Made by a program: the position numbers and the translations under genes
Shown: in pieces, positions 1 through 6,975 of the stretch
Position numbering within the stretch: position 1 is the first letter of the stretch
Layout of the letters: each line of letters opens with the position of its first letter
Assembly (NCBI GenBank): GCA_018819165.1
Contig: JAHJQP010000020.1
Coordinates: 1 to 44,228, forward strand
Length of the DNA: 44,228 bases
Direction: 5' to 3'
Origin: Pseudomonadota bacterium
GTDB taxonomy: Bacteria > Desulfobacterota > Syntrophia > Syntrophales > UBA5619
The notes under the pieces: generated by a model
Told to the model about the DNA's origin: nothing
Databases searched by the model: none
The model's input: only the letters and a program-made list of their open reading frames with translations

Positions 1-145
1 CAGCGGCTGACGTACACGCGAGCTTGCTCGCGGGGACGGCTGCCCGCTGCAGCCGCTTGATGGACTGGCGCGAAGCGCCAGGACAAAAGCGGATGGCAAT
101 CAGCAGCGCCGATGGCTCGGCGCGAAGCGTCCGAGCCATCGCCCC
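1..145. repeat. Cluster of GC-rich hairpins at the left edge (attC-like)
   Basis: This stretch has no gene and is packed with inverted repeats. A 7-bp perfect pair CGCGAGC/GCTCGCG lies at 17-32, CTGGCGC/GCGCCAG at 65-81, and a perfect 10-bp pair GATGGCTCGG/CCGAGCCATC at 111-120 and 131-140. AGCGGCT at 2-8 pairs with 51-57. Two of the loops carry GCGAAGCG. The word CGGATGGCAAT occurs here at 90-100 and again at 153-163 in the adjacent attC-like site. I read it as degenerate or stacked integron recombination sites. It could instead be an unrelated repeat cluster cut by the window edge. Confidence 0.45.
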
Positions 146-197
146 GCATAACCGGATGGCAATGGAGCGTAGCGGAATTGCCAGTCCGAGTTAATGC
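146..197 (-). repeat. attC-like recombination site downstream of the 224-895 gene
   Basis: The two arms pair almost end to end. On the + strand GCATAACCGGATGGCAAT (146-163) faces ATTGCCAGTCCGAGTTAATGC (177-197), closed by a loop with GAGCGTAGCGG. One arm carries single extra bases (T, C, T) that would bulge out of the stem, as extrahelical bases do in integron attC sites. The core ends are GCATAAC and GTTAATGC. Just outside, GTTGTGTGC (202-210) is the complement of the core found at 1722-1730. Assignment as attC is by structure only. Confidence 0.5.
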
Positions 198-223
198 GGT
201 TGTTGTGTGCCATTTTGGTACTA

Positions 224-895
224 CTACTGCTTCTCTGCGATTAGTTTTACCGTCTTTTTGGCAAAAGACTCGAAAATATGGGCTATGATAGGGATTTTCT
301 TTTGGGAATCATTTTTTGTGCCTTGCGTGCCAAGCCCCATGTCGATTCCCATATTTTTCTCGACGTCAAGTGCCATAAACCCAAAATAGTGTGAGAATCC
401 TACTTCGGTACTTCCAAAAGAAACATTAATAAAGGCAGAAAGACGGTTTACGAAATCAAGTTTTTGTGAATTTCTTTTTAGATCTGTGGTTGCGTTGCTA
501 TGAAGTTCCAAGTTATCAGCAACCCACATGGCGGATACACCACACAAAGGGGCCTTAGTCTCCTTGGTTCGCAGTTTTGTATATTCGTAATAATCATCAA
601 ATAACTCGGCATCTATTTGCCACTGCTTTGATAGAGCTCTTTTAACCTCATTCCGCACCTGGGGGTCAGAGAGCACGCCTTCAGCATGAACAGCGACACC
701 TGTCATAGCAATTGTCATAAGACAATCCCAAACTTCCACAAGATTCGAATCAATAATGGCTCCATAGTCGGGAAAACAGTTGACGATTGGCATGAGAGAA
801 GCCTTAGCAAGGGTATTTGTTTCCCATACAATATAATCAAATTCTCCTTCTTTATTCTTCTGCGATGATCTTCTGTTAAATGGCCAAAATTTCAT
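224..895 (-). CDS. Hypothetical protein, possible integron cassette gene
   Basis: A 223-residue protein that I do not recognise. It starts with a short basic stretch (MKFWPFNRRSSQKNK), and the rest looks like a soluble mixed helix/strand protein with no signal peptide, no clear membrane span and no catalytic motif I can name. I chose the ATG at 895 because AGGAG lies about 8 nt before it. An in-frame TTG at 925 would add ten residues but has no good ribosome site. It lies 84 bp behind the 980-1714 gene with no core site between them, so the two may form one cassette or transcription unit. Confidence 0.6.
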   Translation of the reverse strand: MKFWPFNRRSSQKNKEGEFDYIVWETNTLAKASLMPIVNCFPDYGAIIDSNLVEVWDCLMTIAMTGVAVHAEGVLSDPQVRNEVKRALSKQWQIDAELFDDYYEYTKLRTKETKAPLCGVSAMWVADNLELHSNATTDLKRNSQKLDFVNRLSAFINVSFGSTEVGFSHYFGFMALDVEKNMGIDMGLGTQGTKNDSQKKIPIIAHIFESFAKKTVKLIAEKQ

Positions 896-979
896 TACTT
901 CTTTCTCCTGTTCCAGATTTATCAAAACACAATCACCTGCCGTCCAGTCATAAAAGAGAGCGGAAATGTATTTACCTCC

Positions 980-1714
980 CTATGTGACTTCAAATCTGTG
1001 AATGGGAACAGACATTTTGACCAAGGTTGTCACTCGAACGGTTTTGCCATTCAGCTTTACTTTTGCAATTCGCTTTGAATGATCGACATCGAGAATCTGA
1101 CCCAACTGGCTTGAATACAAGCAATCCTCACCAGGAATGACTTGATTCCATCTTGTAGGGCGCCAAAATGGTTTGAGGGGACGCAGTTTCGCTTTATCGC
1201 GTTCCCAAAATTCGTGATGTTTATCGCCAAGGCGACCATTCTTTTGCACATTTACTGAATCGATTATCCAGAAAGGACCAGTGTTCCAACCATAAACAGA
1301 ACGAACTCCCTTTACTGACCAAACCTGCCCCGGCATTCCTTTGATCTCAAAAACATCACCTCCCTTTAGCGGACAAGCAGGCGTGATGTTTTTTTCCAAA
1401 TAGTCATTTATTTTAGTCCATAGAGAAGCCGCTTTTTTCTCTGCCTCAGAATGAGCATAAAGAAGCTGATAAAGTTCAAGGTGGCGCTCATTCCTTAATA
1501 CTTTATCACTTTGTTGGATAGAAAAATGATTCCATGCAGCAATCGCATGCCTATCTTCCTTTTCTGAAAAATACTTATCGCATTTCTTGCAGCCAACAAT
1601 AGTGTTTTCATGCACGCTATGGTCTATTTCTGGAATCCACCGTATCACAAGGGATTCACGGGAGCCGCATAGAGGGCATGTTAAAACGTCAAATTCTTTG
1701 GCAGATTGTTCCAT
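980..1714 (-). CDS. Hypothetical protein with N-terminal Lar-like zinc ribbon
   Basis: The 244-residue product opens with two CxxC pairs (C13/C16 and C42/C45) followed by an AIAAWN motif near residue 60. This pattern of two cysteine pairs then A(I)xAWN is that of the Lar (restriction alleviation) zinc-ribbon family, so zinc binding is likely. The remaining 180 residues are not recognised; the last 60 look beta-rich, perhaps an SH3-like fold. The ATG at 1714 is preferred over a TTG at 1729, which lies in the GTTGTGTGC core site. An anti-restriction role is possible only by analogy with Lar; the protein is much longer than Lar itself. Confidence 0.6.
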   Translation of the reverse strand: MEQSAKEFDVLTCPLCGSRESLVIRWIPEIDHSVHENTIVGCKKCDKYFSEKEDRHAIAAWNHFSIQQSDKVLRNERHLELYQLLYAHSEAEKKAASLWTKINDYLEKNITPACPLKGGDVFEIKGMPGQVWSVKGVRSVYGWNTGPFWIIDSVNVQKNGRLGDKHHEFWERDKAKLRPLKPFWRPTRWNQVIPGEDCLYSSQLGQILDVDHSKRIAKVKLNGKTVRVTTLVKMSVPIHRFEVT

Positions 1715-1721
1715 ACCTTCA

Positions 1722-1786
1722 GCACACAACGATTGAGGTCAGCGGCGGGCAGTTTTTCGCCCGTCCGCTGTAGTGACTGGTTAGGC
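1722..1786 (-). repeat. attC-like site between the 1903-2733 and 980-1714 genes
   Basis: Read on the minus strand the site starts with GCCTAAC (1786-1780), has a stem AGCGG(A)CGGGC/GCCCGCCGCT (1769-1759 with 1750-1741) around a short A-rich loop, and ends with GTTGTGTGC (1730-1722). A single unpaired A in one arm matches the extrahelical base expected of attC. The outer cores are not perfectly complementary, as is common when an attC is shared by two different cassettes. The next start codon (1714) follows the core by only a few bases. Confidence 0.55.
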
Positions 1787-1902
1787 GGTCATCTGTTCCC
1801 TTTATTTTTTTTCATCCTTCGTTGTGCCGGCGCCGGGCATGGGGTTTATTGTAACATTGTTCATTTATTCAATTAGAGGGCAGAAATCATCTACACAAAT
1901 AT

Positions 1903-2733
1903 TTACTTAATTATAGCATTTCTATTAATTATCTTGTAACCGTCACAATCGCGGACATCAACAAATGCTTCTGCCTTCACGATGCAAGACACGACGCCGC
2001 TTTCAATCACAACCCAAACATTCCCGTAGTTATATTTTAGATCGCTTCCATGAGATACTTTTGATCGGGGCTCGCCGGCGAATTTAATTACCTCCTGAGG
2101 CGTCATGCCCCGTTCAAGATTTTGTATGGCGGTTTTTGCTTTTGATTTTATGTCAAATTTCACCTTTTCTAATTCATCCATCTTTCCAAAAGCTTCCACT
2201 CGTTCTTTCCGAAGCGTAACTACTTCATCTATATTCTTTGTAGTAAGTTGTTGTTGCAATTTTTTCAGATTATCTTCCAGCCCTTGAAGCTGTCGTTGCT
2301 GATCAATGACCTTTTTCTCTAGCTCCCTATCAGACTTAATTTGCTTTACTCTCTCCCGAAAGGAACCGATATCAACATCAGCCTTAACCGTCATGAAGAT
2401 GATTTGATTTTCACCGACAAATTTAATTTCTTCGGAGGCAATCTCAACTTTAACGATCGCTCCGGCGAAAGTCTTTATCTCATCACGGGTCAAGTTGAAA
2501 TTCTTTATCTCTGTGGAACTTTCAATATATGTTCCTGCTTTTTCGATAGCCAATCGCTTAGCTTCAAGGAAGCAAATCCTTTTTGCATCATTTTTGGTAT
2601 CGTTATCACCCATCGTGTATTTGTAGCTGGCGAAAACAGATTCTGAGGCGGAGTAAGCTGATGAAGAAAAGGATAAGAAAATTATGATAAACAATAGTGA
2701 AATGAAGGGAGTTTTATTGTCCTCTGTTTTCAT
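1903..2733 (-). CDS. Secreted/periplasmic protein: LPP20-like domain, coiled coil, BamE/SmpA-like C-terminus
   Basis: A 276-residue protein with a hydrophobic N-terminal export signal (about residues 9-29, ending SSSAYSAS). Residues about 45-125 contain repeated alanine-rich helix and strand patterns (DAKRICFLEAKRLAIEKAG) like the LPP20/FlgO-type lipoprotein domain. Residues about 130-205 are a charged heptad coiled coil. The C-terminus has LERGMTPQEVIKFAGEP, the motif of the SmpA/BamE-like small domain. The cysteine region of the signal is not a convincing lipobox. AAGGAG lies 8 nt before the ATG. Its role is unknown, but envelope location is well supported. It lies between two candidate cassette core sites. 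Confidence 0.65.
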   Translation of the reverse strand: MKTEDNKTPFISLLFIIIFLSFSSSAYSASESVFASYKYTMGDNDTKNDAKRICFLEAKRLAIEKAGTYIESSTEIKNFNLTRDEIKTFAGAIVKVEIASEEIKFVGENQIIFMTVKADVDIGSFRERVKQIKSDRELEKKVIDQQRQLQGLEDNLKKLQQQLTTKNIDEVVTLRKERVEAFGKMDELEKVKFDIKSKAKTAIQNLERGMTPQEVIKFAGEPRSKVSHGSDLKYNYGNVWVVIESGVVSCIVKAEAFVDVRDCDGYKIINRNAIIK

Positions 2734-2802
2734 GAGCTATCTCCTTAAAAATTTCCGGAAGAACCTTCAAAATGATACTATTAGGATTTCTGATTAGCGC
2801 CG

Positions 2803-3315
2803 TTAGGCGGTCCAGCTATTAGCCTCAATGTTAACAATGAAACCTGATTTAAGTAGTTTGTTGCAAAATGGTGTAACATGTTCTGAACCACAGATGAACA
2901 ACAAAGGCCATTTGTTCAGGGTTTTAATCCTTGCTAGCCAAACAGCTTCACGCTTTCGATACTCTTTCTCGATCCGTTCCTGGATTTCCTCTCTCGACCA
3001 GTTATTTCGATATTGTCCATAATACTCTATTGTGCCTTCATTCATTATGCCAAGCTCCGATTGTTCATCTATAGTAGGGTCCGAATATTGGTGTGCTATA
3101 TTGAAGCTTTGAGCTACTTGAAATGGAATGGACTCATCCTGACTATTTTCATTTAAAACCTCTTTATTCATCTCTTCTGCAATTGCATGAATGCTATGCT
3201 TTTTTACTAAAACGGATAGATAATTTCGAAACTTTTCAATCTCATCATTTGATCGGCATTTATCAGACCACTGAAACTCATGATTTGTACCGACTATGAC
3301 GATAATTTTATCCAT
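2803..3315 (-). CDS. Hypothetical protein, candidate single-gene cassette
   Basis: A 170-residue soluble protein with no signal peptide. Its C-terminal third (REAVWLARIKTLNKWPLLFICG followed by an H at a short distance) recalls the pattern of an R-E pair, then a hydrophobic strand and G..H, seen in TraB/ChaN/erythromycin-esterase-like proteins. That likeness is weak and is inference. The gene is bounded exactly as an integron cassette: GTTAGGC ends 8 nt before the ATG, and the TAA stop is part of GCCTAAC at 2808-2802. There is no clear ribosome-binding site. Confidence 0.6.
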   Translation of the reverse strand: MDKIIVIVGTNHEFQWSDKCRSNDEIEKFRNYLSVLVKKHSIHAIAEEMNKEVLNENSQDESIPFQVAQSFNIAHQYSDPTIDEQSELGIMNEGTIEYYGQYRNNWSREEIQERIEKEYRKREAVWLARIKTLNKWPLLFICGSEHVTPFCNKLLKSGFIVNIEANSWTA

Positions 3316-3334
3316 TGCATCGAGCCTAACAATG

Positions 3335-3488
3335 TTTATATTGATCCGTATAAAAACCCAAAAGCCGCAATATTTGCCGTATAAGACGCCGACGGAAATT
3401 ATAATTTATCAGTCATAAACATCATTGTATCTAATGGTTACGCATGAGCGTTGTTTTTGTCATGGTGTTTTATACGGATCGGTATAAA
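3335..3488. repeat. 154-bp element with 21-bp inverted ends, MITE-like
   Basis: The ends are inverted copies: 3335-3355 against 3468-3488, with 13 bp identical (GATCCGTATAAAA/TTTTATACGGATC) and only two mismatches over the 21 bp. The inside is AT-rich and has no plausible gene. It starts five bases beyond the GCCTAAC core at 3324-3330, so it could be a small non-autonomous transposable element or an unusually long recombination-site palindrome. No clear target duplication was seen. Confidence 0.5.
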
Positions 3489-3520
3489 ATCCTCTGCGAC
3501 CTCCCAATCAGTAATAAAAA

Positions 3521-3546
3521 CCCCCGTTCTTTTCTTGGGAACGGGG
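3521..3546 (-). terminator. Rho-independent terminator, leftward
   Basis: On the minus strand the stem CCCCGTTC/GAACGGGG with a 9-nt loop is followed at once by TTTTTATTAC. It would end leftward transcription from the rhuM-like gene 250 bp upstream, isolating it from the cassette-like genes. The + strand side has no U-run. Confidence 0.65.
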
Positions 3547-3710
3547 TCATGATAGCTAGTCCATATTTCCCTCCAGCACGGTTATACGTGATGGAACATA
3601 TTCAACTGCTTTTCATATTTTCAGTTTCATTATCACGATTATCTTTTGAAATCTACAATAAAAAGAATAATGTCGACCTGTTTCTTTTAGGAAGTTGTCT
3701 TTAGCAAAAA

Positions 3711-3771
3711 CACCACCCGATGCGGACCCGTATGCCGGATGGTGAGGGGGCTGGGGGAGCGCCGGCATACC
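3711..3771 (+). other. Group II intron 3'-end-like hairpin (domain V/VI relic)
   Basis: Positions 3711-3744 form a 34-nt hairpin (CACCACCCGATGCGGACCC, then its return arm ending CGGATGGTG), the standard length of group II domain V and similar to the GCGGACCCG-containing domain V that I recall beside bacterial intron reverse transcriptases. It is followed by a G-rich stretch, and GTATGCCGG (3730-3738) also pairs with CCGGCATAC (3762-3770). No reverse transcriptase or upstream intron domains are recognisable, so if real this is a truncated relic. The catalytic triad is not clearly preserved. Confidence 0.35.
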
Positions 3772-3792
3772 GATGATGCGTCTGCTTCACCA

Positions 3793-4386
3793 TCATACGG
3801 AGTTCTTGTTCACCCGGAGGGTTGCCAGCGCAGCGGCGACTTCTTTCCCCTTTGCCTCGATGATGTCCATCAGCTCTTCCGGCGTTCGGGTGTCCACATT
3901 CGGCTTCTTGTTCGGATTGACGGCCTTCAGGTCATAGACGGCGTCTTCGATTTCCTTGGCCTTGCCGGCCAGATCCCTCGATTCGCGCGTCAGGTGTTCG
4001 CGCAGAACCCCGGTAGCCCAGATGCGGAACTGCGTACCGCGCTTGGAGTTTACCCGGTAGCCGACGGAGATAATCATGTCGAGGTTGTAAAATTTCACCC
4101 TGCGCCGGATACTGCGGCTGCCTTCCCATTGAACTACCGAGAAATCCTCGGTAGTTACCGCTTTTCCCAATTCGCTTTCCTTGTAGATGTTTCTAATATG
4201 GAGGCCGATGGTATCCGAGTCTTTATCAAACAATTCGGCCATCTGTTTCTGGGAAAGCCACAACGTCTCCCGCACCAGCCGGACATCCAGCTTTATGGTG
4301 CCGTCCGGATCACTATAAAGGACAATGGCATCCCCACCATAATCACTTGGCGGTTCCCGAAGGATGTTGGGTTGCTTTCTCATCAT
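3793..4386 (-). CDS. RhuM-family protein with foreign (HsdM-like) C-terminal tail
   Basis: Residues 20-132 match the Virulence_RhuM family: LWLSQKQMAELF, a DNA-binding-like helix region, then YNLDMIISVGYRV and RGTQFRIWAT. RhuM proteins often accompany type I restriction loci; their biochemical role is unsettled. Usual members have over 300 residues; this has 197. From about residue 133 it changes to a tail (KAKEIEDAVYDLKAVNP, then DTRTPEEL and IEAKGKEVAAAL) that I recognise as the end of type I methyltransferase HsdM subunits. The ATG overlaps the stop of the upstream HsdS remnant as ATGA. It is probably a deletion fusion that may still be translated. Confidence 0.65.
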   Translation of the reverse strand: MMRKQPNILREPPSDYGGDAIVLYSDPDGTIKLDVRLVRETLWLSQKQMAELFDKDSDTIGLHIRNIYKESELGKAVTTEDFSVVQWEGSRSIRRRVKFYNLDMIISVGYRVNSKRGTQFRIWATGVLREHLTRESRDLAGKAKEIEDAVYDLKAVNPNKKPNVDTRTPEELMDIIEAKGKEVAAALATLRVNKNSV

Positions 4387-4658
4387 AATTCTCCATTGAA
4401 CGCCCGGCGCAGCAGGGTTGCGGGCAAGGCGTTGATCGTGGCCAATTCTTCTTCCAACGCCGCGCGGGCTTTCTCCACCGCCGGATGGAGGGCCTTGAAC
4501 CACTCACCGATCCGCTCGACACCTGGCTCGATCCGGAGGAACTCGCCGGTCAGGCCGCCCGCCAACAGGCAGCCGATGGCCGCCAGGGGCTCTTCCCCGG
4601 ACAGGGCCATCTGCAGACCGATCAGGATTACCGCCAGGCCGAGGCCCTGTATGCGGAA
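4383..4658 (-). pseudogene. Chimeric remnant: DUF554 membrane-protein fragment joined to HsdS C-terminus
   Basis: This open frame begins directly after the stop of the 4659-6278 gene and has no proper start. Its first half (GLGLAVILIGLQMAL, then LLAGGLTGEFLRIEPGVERIGEW) matches the middle of DUF554 (YdfK-type) membrane proteins. Its second half (KARAALEEELATINALPATL, then LRRAFNGEL) is the typical end of a type I restriction specificity subunit HsdS. Both proteins lack most of their length. An in-frame ATG at 4610 could give 75 residues. The TGA stop overlaps the rhuM-like start, the coupling expected of an hsdS-rhuM operon. Confidence 0.55.
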
Positions 4659-6278
4659 TCAACTCTCCGCTGATTTCCTCTCCAGGATCGTAATGGCAAA
4701 ATCCGGGCAGATATAGAGGCACCGCAGGCAGCCGACGCATTTATCCGTATTCACGGCAACGGCCGGTTTGTAGCCGCCGGGGTTGAAATCCTCGGATTGT
4801 TTGAAGATGTCGAGGCTGCACACCTCCCGGCAGTAGCCGCAGTCCTTGCAGATGAGATCGTTGACCGCCACTTCGAATTCGCGGAGATCGCAGGAGAGGC
4901 AGCGGAATGCTTCCGCCGCGGCTGCTTTTCTCTCATAGGCCAGCTCTATGGGATCGAAGGTGACGCGCCGCCTCTTCAGGGCAATTTTTCGGACGTCCGG
5001 TCGCGTTGTCCCTCGCGGCGCGGTCTCCGGCAGCGCCGGATTTTCATCTTCCGACAGAGCCTCCGGGATGACCCCCGTGCCGCCTAAAAACCGGTCGATG
5101 GATGCGCAAGCCAGTCTCCCCTGGGCGATGGCCTCGATGATGGTCGAGGGACCGGTCACGGCATCTCCCCCGGCAAAGACTCCCTTCTTCAGAGTGGCCA
5201 GATTGCCCTTATCCACATGCACCGTCCCGTTTCTTAGCCCTTCCAGATTTACGGAAGCGGCATCCGCGGACTGACCGATCGCCATGATCAGGGTGTCAAA
5301 GCTCAAAGCATACTCGCTGCCGGCGACGGGAACAGGCGCCGGTCTGCCGGTTGCATCGGCATCCCCCAGTTTCATACGGATGCAGGTCGCCTGATCTTCT
5401 CCGATCTTCACGGGCGCCGTCAGATACTCGATTCGTACGCCTTCCTCAACGGCCTCGACGATCTCCTCGCCGCTGGCCGGCATTTCCGAGCGGGTCCTGC
5501 GATAGACCTGGACCACCTCCGCACCAAGACGGATCGATGCCCGGGCCGCATCGACGGCCGTATTGCCGCCTCCCACCACGATCACCTTCCTGCCGATGGC
5601 CGGTGTTTTTCCTTCATTGACCTGTCTTAGAAAAGAGATGCCGTCGATGACTTTCGGCGAATCCTCGCCCGGGATTCCCATCCTGGCCGGCTTCCAGGCG
5701 CCCGTCGCCGCCAGAACCGCATCAAAGCCCTTTTCCCGCAAGGCTTCCGCCGAGGAGACCGGCGTGCCCTCAACCAGATCGACCCCGCCCTCCCGGATCA
5801 ACGCGATCTCCCGGTCCACGATCTCCTCGGGCAGGCGATACTCGGGAATGCCGTAACGCAGCATGCCGCCGGGCAGGGAGAGCGCTTCATAAACGGTGAC
5901 ACTGTGCCCCAGGACGTTCAGATAGTGGGCGGCCGTCAAGCCGCAGGGACCGGAACCGATGACGGCAACCTTCTTTCCCGTAGGCGGCCGTTTGAAGATC
6001 ACCGCCGGTTTCCGCCCGCCCTTCTCCGCGGCAACCCTTTTGAGCATCCGAATGGCGACGGCTTCATCAAACTGGATCCTCGCGCATTTTGCCTCGCAGG
6101 GATGGACGCAAGCGCAGCCGCAGACAAAGGGAAACGGTATCCGCTCCCGGATGACGGCCAGTGCCTTTTCAAAGCGTCCGTCCCTGATATGCCTGATATA
6201 CCGGGGGACATCAATGCCCGCCGGACAAGCCTCCTGGCATGGGGCTGTCGACTTCTTCCTGCACTGAATGGCTCCCAC
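4659..6278 (-). CDS. GltD-like NAD(P)/FAD oxidoreductase with C-terminal 2[4Fe-4S] ferredoxin domain
   Basis: The 539-residue flavoprotein starts with the cysteine-rich GltD-type Fe-S domain (CQEACPAGIDVPRY and VCGCACVHPCEAKC, residues about 14-66). It has an FAD-binding GSGPCGLTAA motif near residue 110, an NAD(P)-binding VGGGNTAVDAA near 235 and a GGDAV motif typical of the family. The last 90 residues add a ferredoxin: CLSCD, CKDCGYCREVC and CVGCLRCLYIC. Such proteins pass electrons between NAD(P)H and an iron-sulfur partner. As last gene of the operon it probably links the 2-oxoacid oxidoreductase subunits to NAD(P) or ferredoxin. The start is GTG at 6278 with GGAAAGG upstream. Glutamate synthase activity is unlikely without a large subunit here. 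Confidence 0.85.
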   Translation of the reverse strand: MGAIQCRKKSTAPCQEACPAGIDVPRYIRHIRDGRFEKALAVIRERIPFPFVCGCACVHPCEAKCARIQFDEAVAIRMLKRVAAEKGGRKPAVIFKRPPTGKKVAVIGSGPCGLTAAHYLNVLGHSVTVYEALSLPGGMLRYGIPEYRLPEEIVDREIALIREGGVDLVEGTPVSSAEALREKGFDAVLAATGAWKPARMGIPGEDSPKVIDGISFLRQVNEGKTPAIGRKVIVVGGGNTAVDAARASIRLGAEVVQVYRRTRSEMPASGEEIVEAVEEGVRIEYLTAPVKIGEDQATCIRMKLGDADATGRPAPVPVAGSEYALSFDTLIMAIGQSADAASVNLEGLRNGTVHVDKGNLATLKKGVFAGGDAVTGPSTIIEAIAQGRLACASIDRFLGGTGVIPEALSEDENPALPETAPRGTTRPDVRKIALKRRRVTFDPIELAYERKAAAAEAFRCLSCDLREFEVAVNDLICKDCGYCREVCSLDIFKQSEDFNPGGYKPAVAVNTDKCVGCLRCLYICPDFAITILERKSAES

Positions 6279-6377
6279 GTTTGCTTTCCTTTCCGAACGA
6301 TGCCTTCAATTCCGCTATATGAAGTTCATCCCGGCAGGATCTGCAGGGATGAATTTCTTCGGAGGTTTCTTTTTCCT

Positions 6378-6415
6378 GCACCCTGACACGGTGCATGAAT
6401 CCGGCCCGGATTCAT
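6378..6415. repeat. Paired hairpins between the gamma-subunit and GltD-like genes
   Basis: A perfect 10-bp palindrome ATGAATCCGG-C-CCGGATTCAT (6395-6415) sits beside TGCACC/GGTGCA (6378-6395). There is no T-run after either on the minus strand, so this is more likely an mRNA-processing or stability hairpin in the 144-bp gap, or a protein site, than a terminator. Confidence 0.4.
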
Positions 6416-6422
6416 CGCTGCT

Positions 6423-6962
6423 CTATGGGCGCATGATGAGTTCCACGCCCCTCTGCAGCGCCTTCAGATTCAGCTCCCCGGCGTTTCCCTGGAAACGCTT
6501 CCGGATCACGCTGGCCAGGCTTTCCGTCTTCACCATCCGGCCCGCGGCCGACAGGGCCCCCAGGGCAAGGATGTTGACGGCGGCGGTGTTCCCGAGGTCA
6601 CTGGCCATTTTCGTAAAGGGATAACCGGTCAGGTTTGCCCCCGCTCTGGCCTTCGCCAGCGTAGTATCATAAAAGACGGGCGCCCCTTTTTCCGCCCAGG
6701 CCGCGTATTTTTCCAGGGCCTCCTCGGTCAGCGCCAGGATGATATCCGGTTTCTGGACCTGCTGGTAGATGATCTCCTCCTGATCGATGATCACCTCCGC
6801 CAGGGATAGACCGCCACGGCTGGCAATGCCGTAGGACTGAGTCTGGACAACAACTTTACCTTCCAACATCGCCGCTTCGCCAAGCATGATGCCGGCAAGC
6901 ACCAGTCCCTGCCCGCCGGATCCGGCCAGGATGACCTCATATCTCTCTTTCTTTTCATTCAT
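6423..6962 (-). CDS. 2-oxoacid:ferredoxin oxidoreductase, gamma subunit
   Basis: This 179-residue protein has the gamma-domain signature AGSGGQGLVLAGIMLGEAA at residues about 12-30 and QSYGIASRGGLSLAEV, as in KorG/PorG/VorG subunits. The gamma domain completes 2-oxoacid:ferredoxin oxidoreductases, which convert a 2-oxoacid and CoA to acyl-CoA, CO2 and reduced ferredoxin. The ATG at 6962 is chosen because it begins the conserved region and lies 13 nt after the beta-subunit stop. The substrate cannot be told from the sequence. Confidence 0.85.
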   Translation of the reverse strand: MNEKKERYEVILAGSGGQGLVLAGIMLGEAAMLEGKVVVQTQSYGIASRGGLSLAEVIIDQEEIIYQQVQKPDIILALTEEALEKYAAWAEKGAPVFYDTTLAKARAGANLTGYPFTKMASDLGNTAAVNILALGALSAAGRMVKTESLASVIRKRFQGNAGELNLKALQRGVELIMRP

Positions 6963-6975
6963 CTCGTTTCGGACC

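Larger units (their letters stand above)
202..3330 (-). mobile_element. Candidate integron gene-cassette array (three cassettes, four genes)
   Basis: Four leftward genes lie between short core sites. On the minus strand GTTAGGC (3330-3324) stands just before the 2803-3315 gene, whose stop lies inside GCCTAAC (2808-2802). The next gene is followed by GCCTAAC (1786-1780) and a stem ending in GTTGTGTGC (1730-1722). The last two genes end before GCACACAAC (210-202). Genes of unknown function, start codons close to the upstream core and a stop within the downstream core are what cassettes look like. The genes look AT-rich beside the GC-rich recombination sites. No intI or attI is in the window, and the site at 2802-2808 lacks a clear partner, so the array may be degenerate. 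Confidence 0.45.

Noticed and set aside
3444..3704. 86-codon rightward open frame
   Set aside because: It crosses one arm of the 154-bp element and a terminator stem, lacks a ribosome site and resembles no protein family.
4504..4740. 78-codon leftward frame beside the HsdS remnant
   Set aside because: Arginine/proline-rich shadow overlapping the end of the GltD-like gene and the DUF554/HsdS frame.
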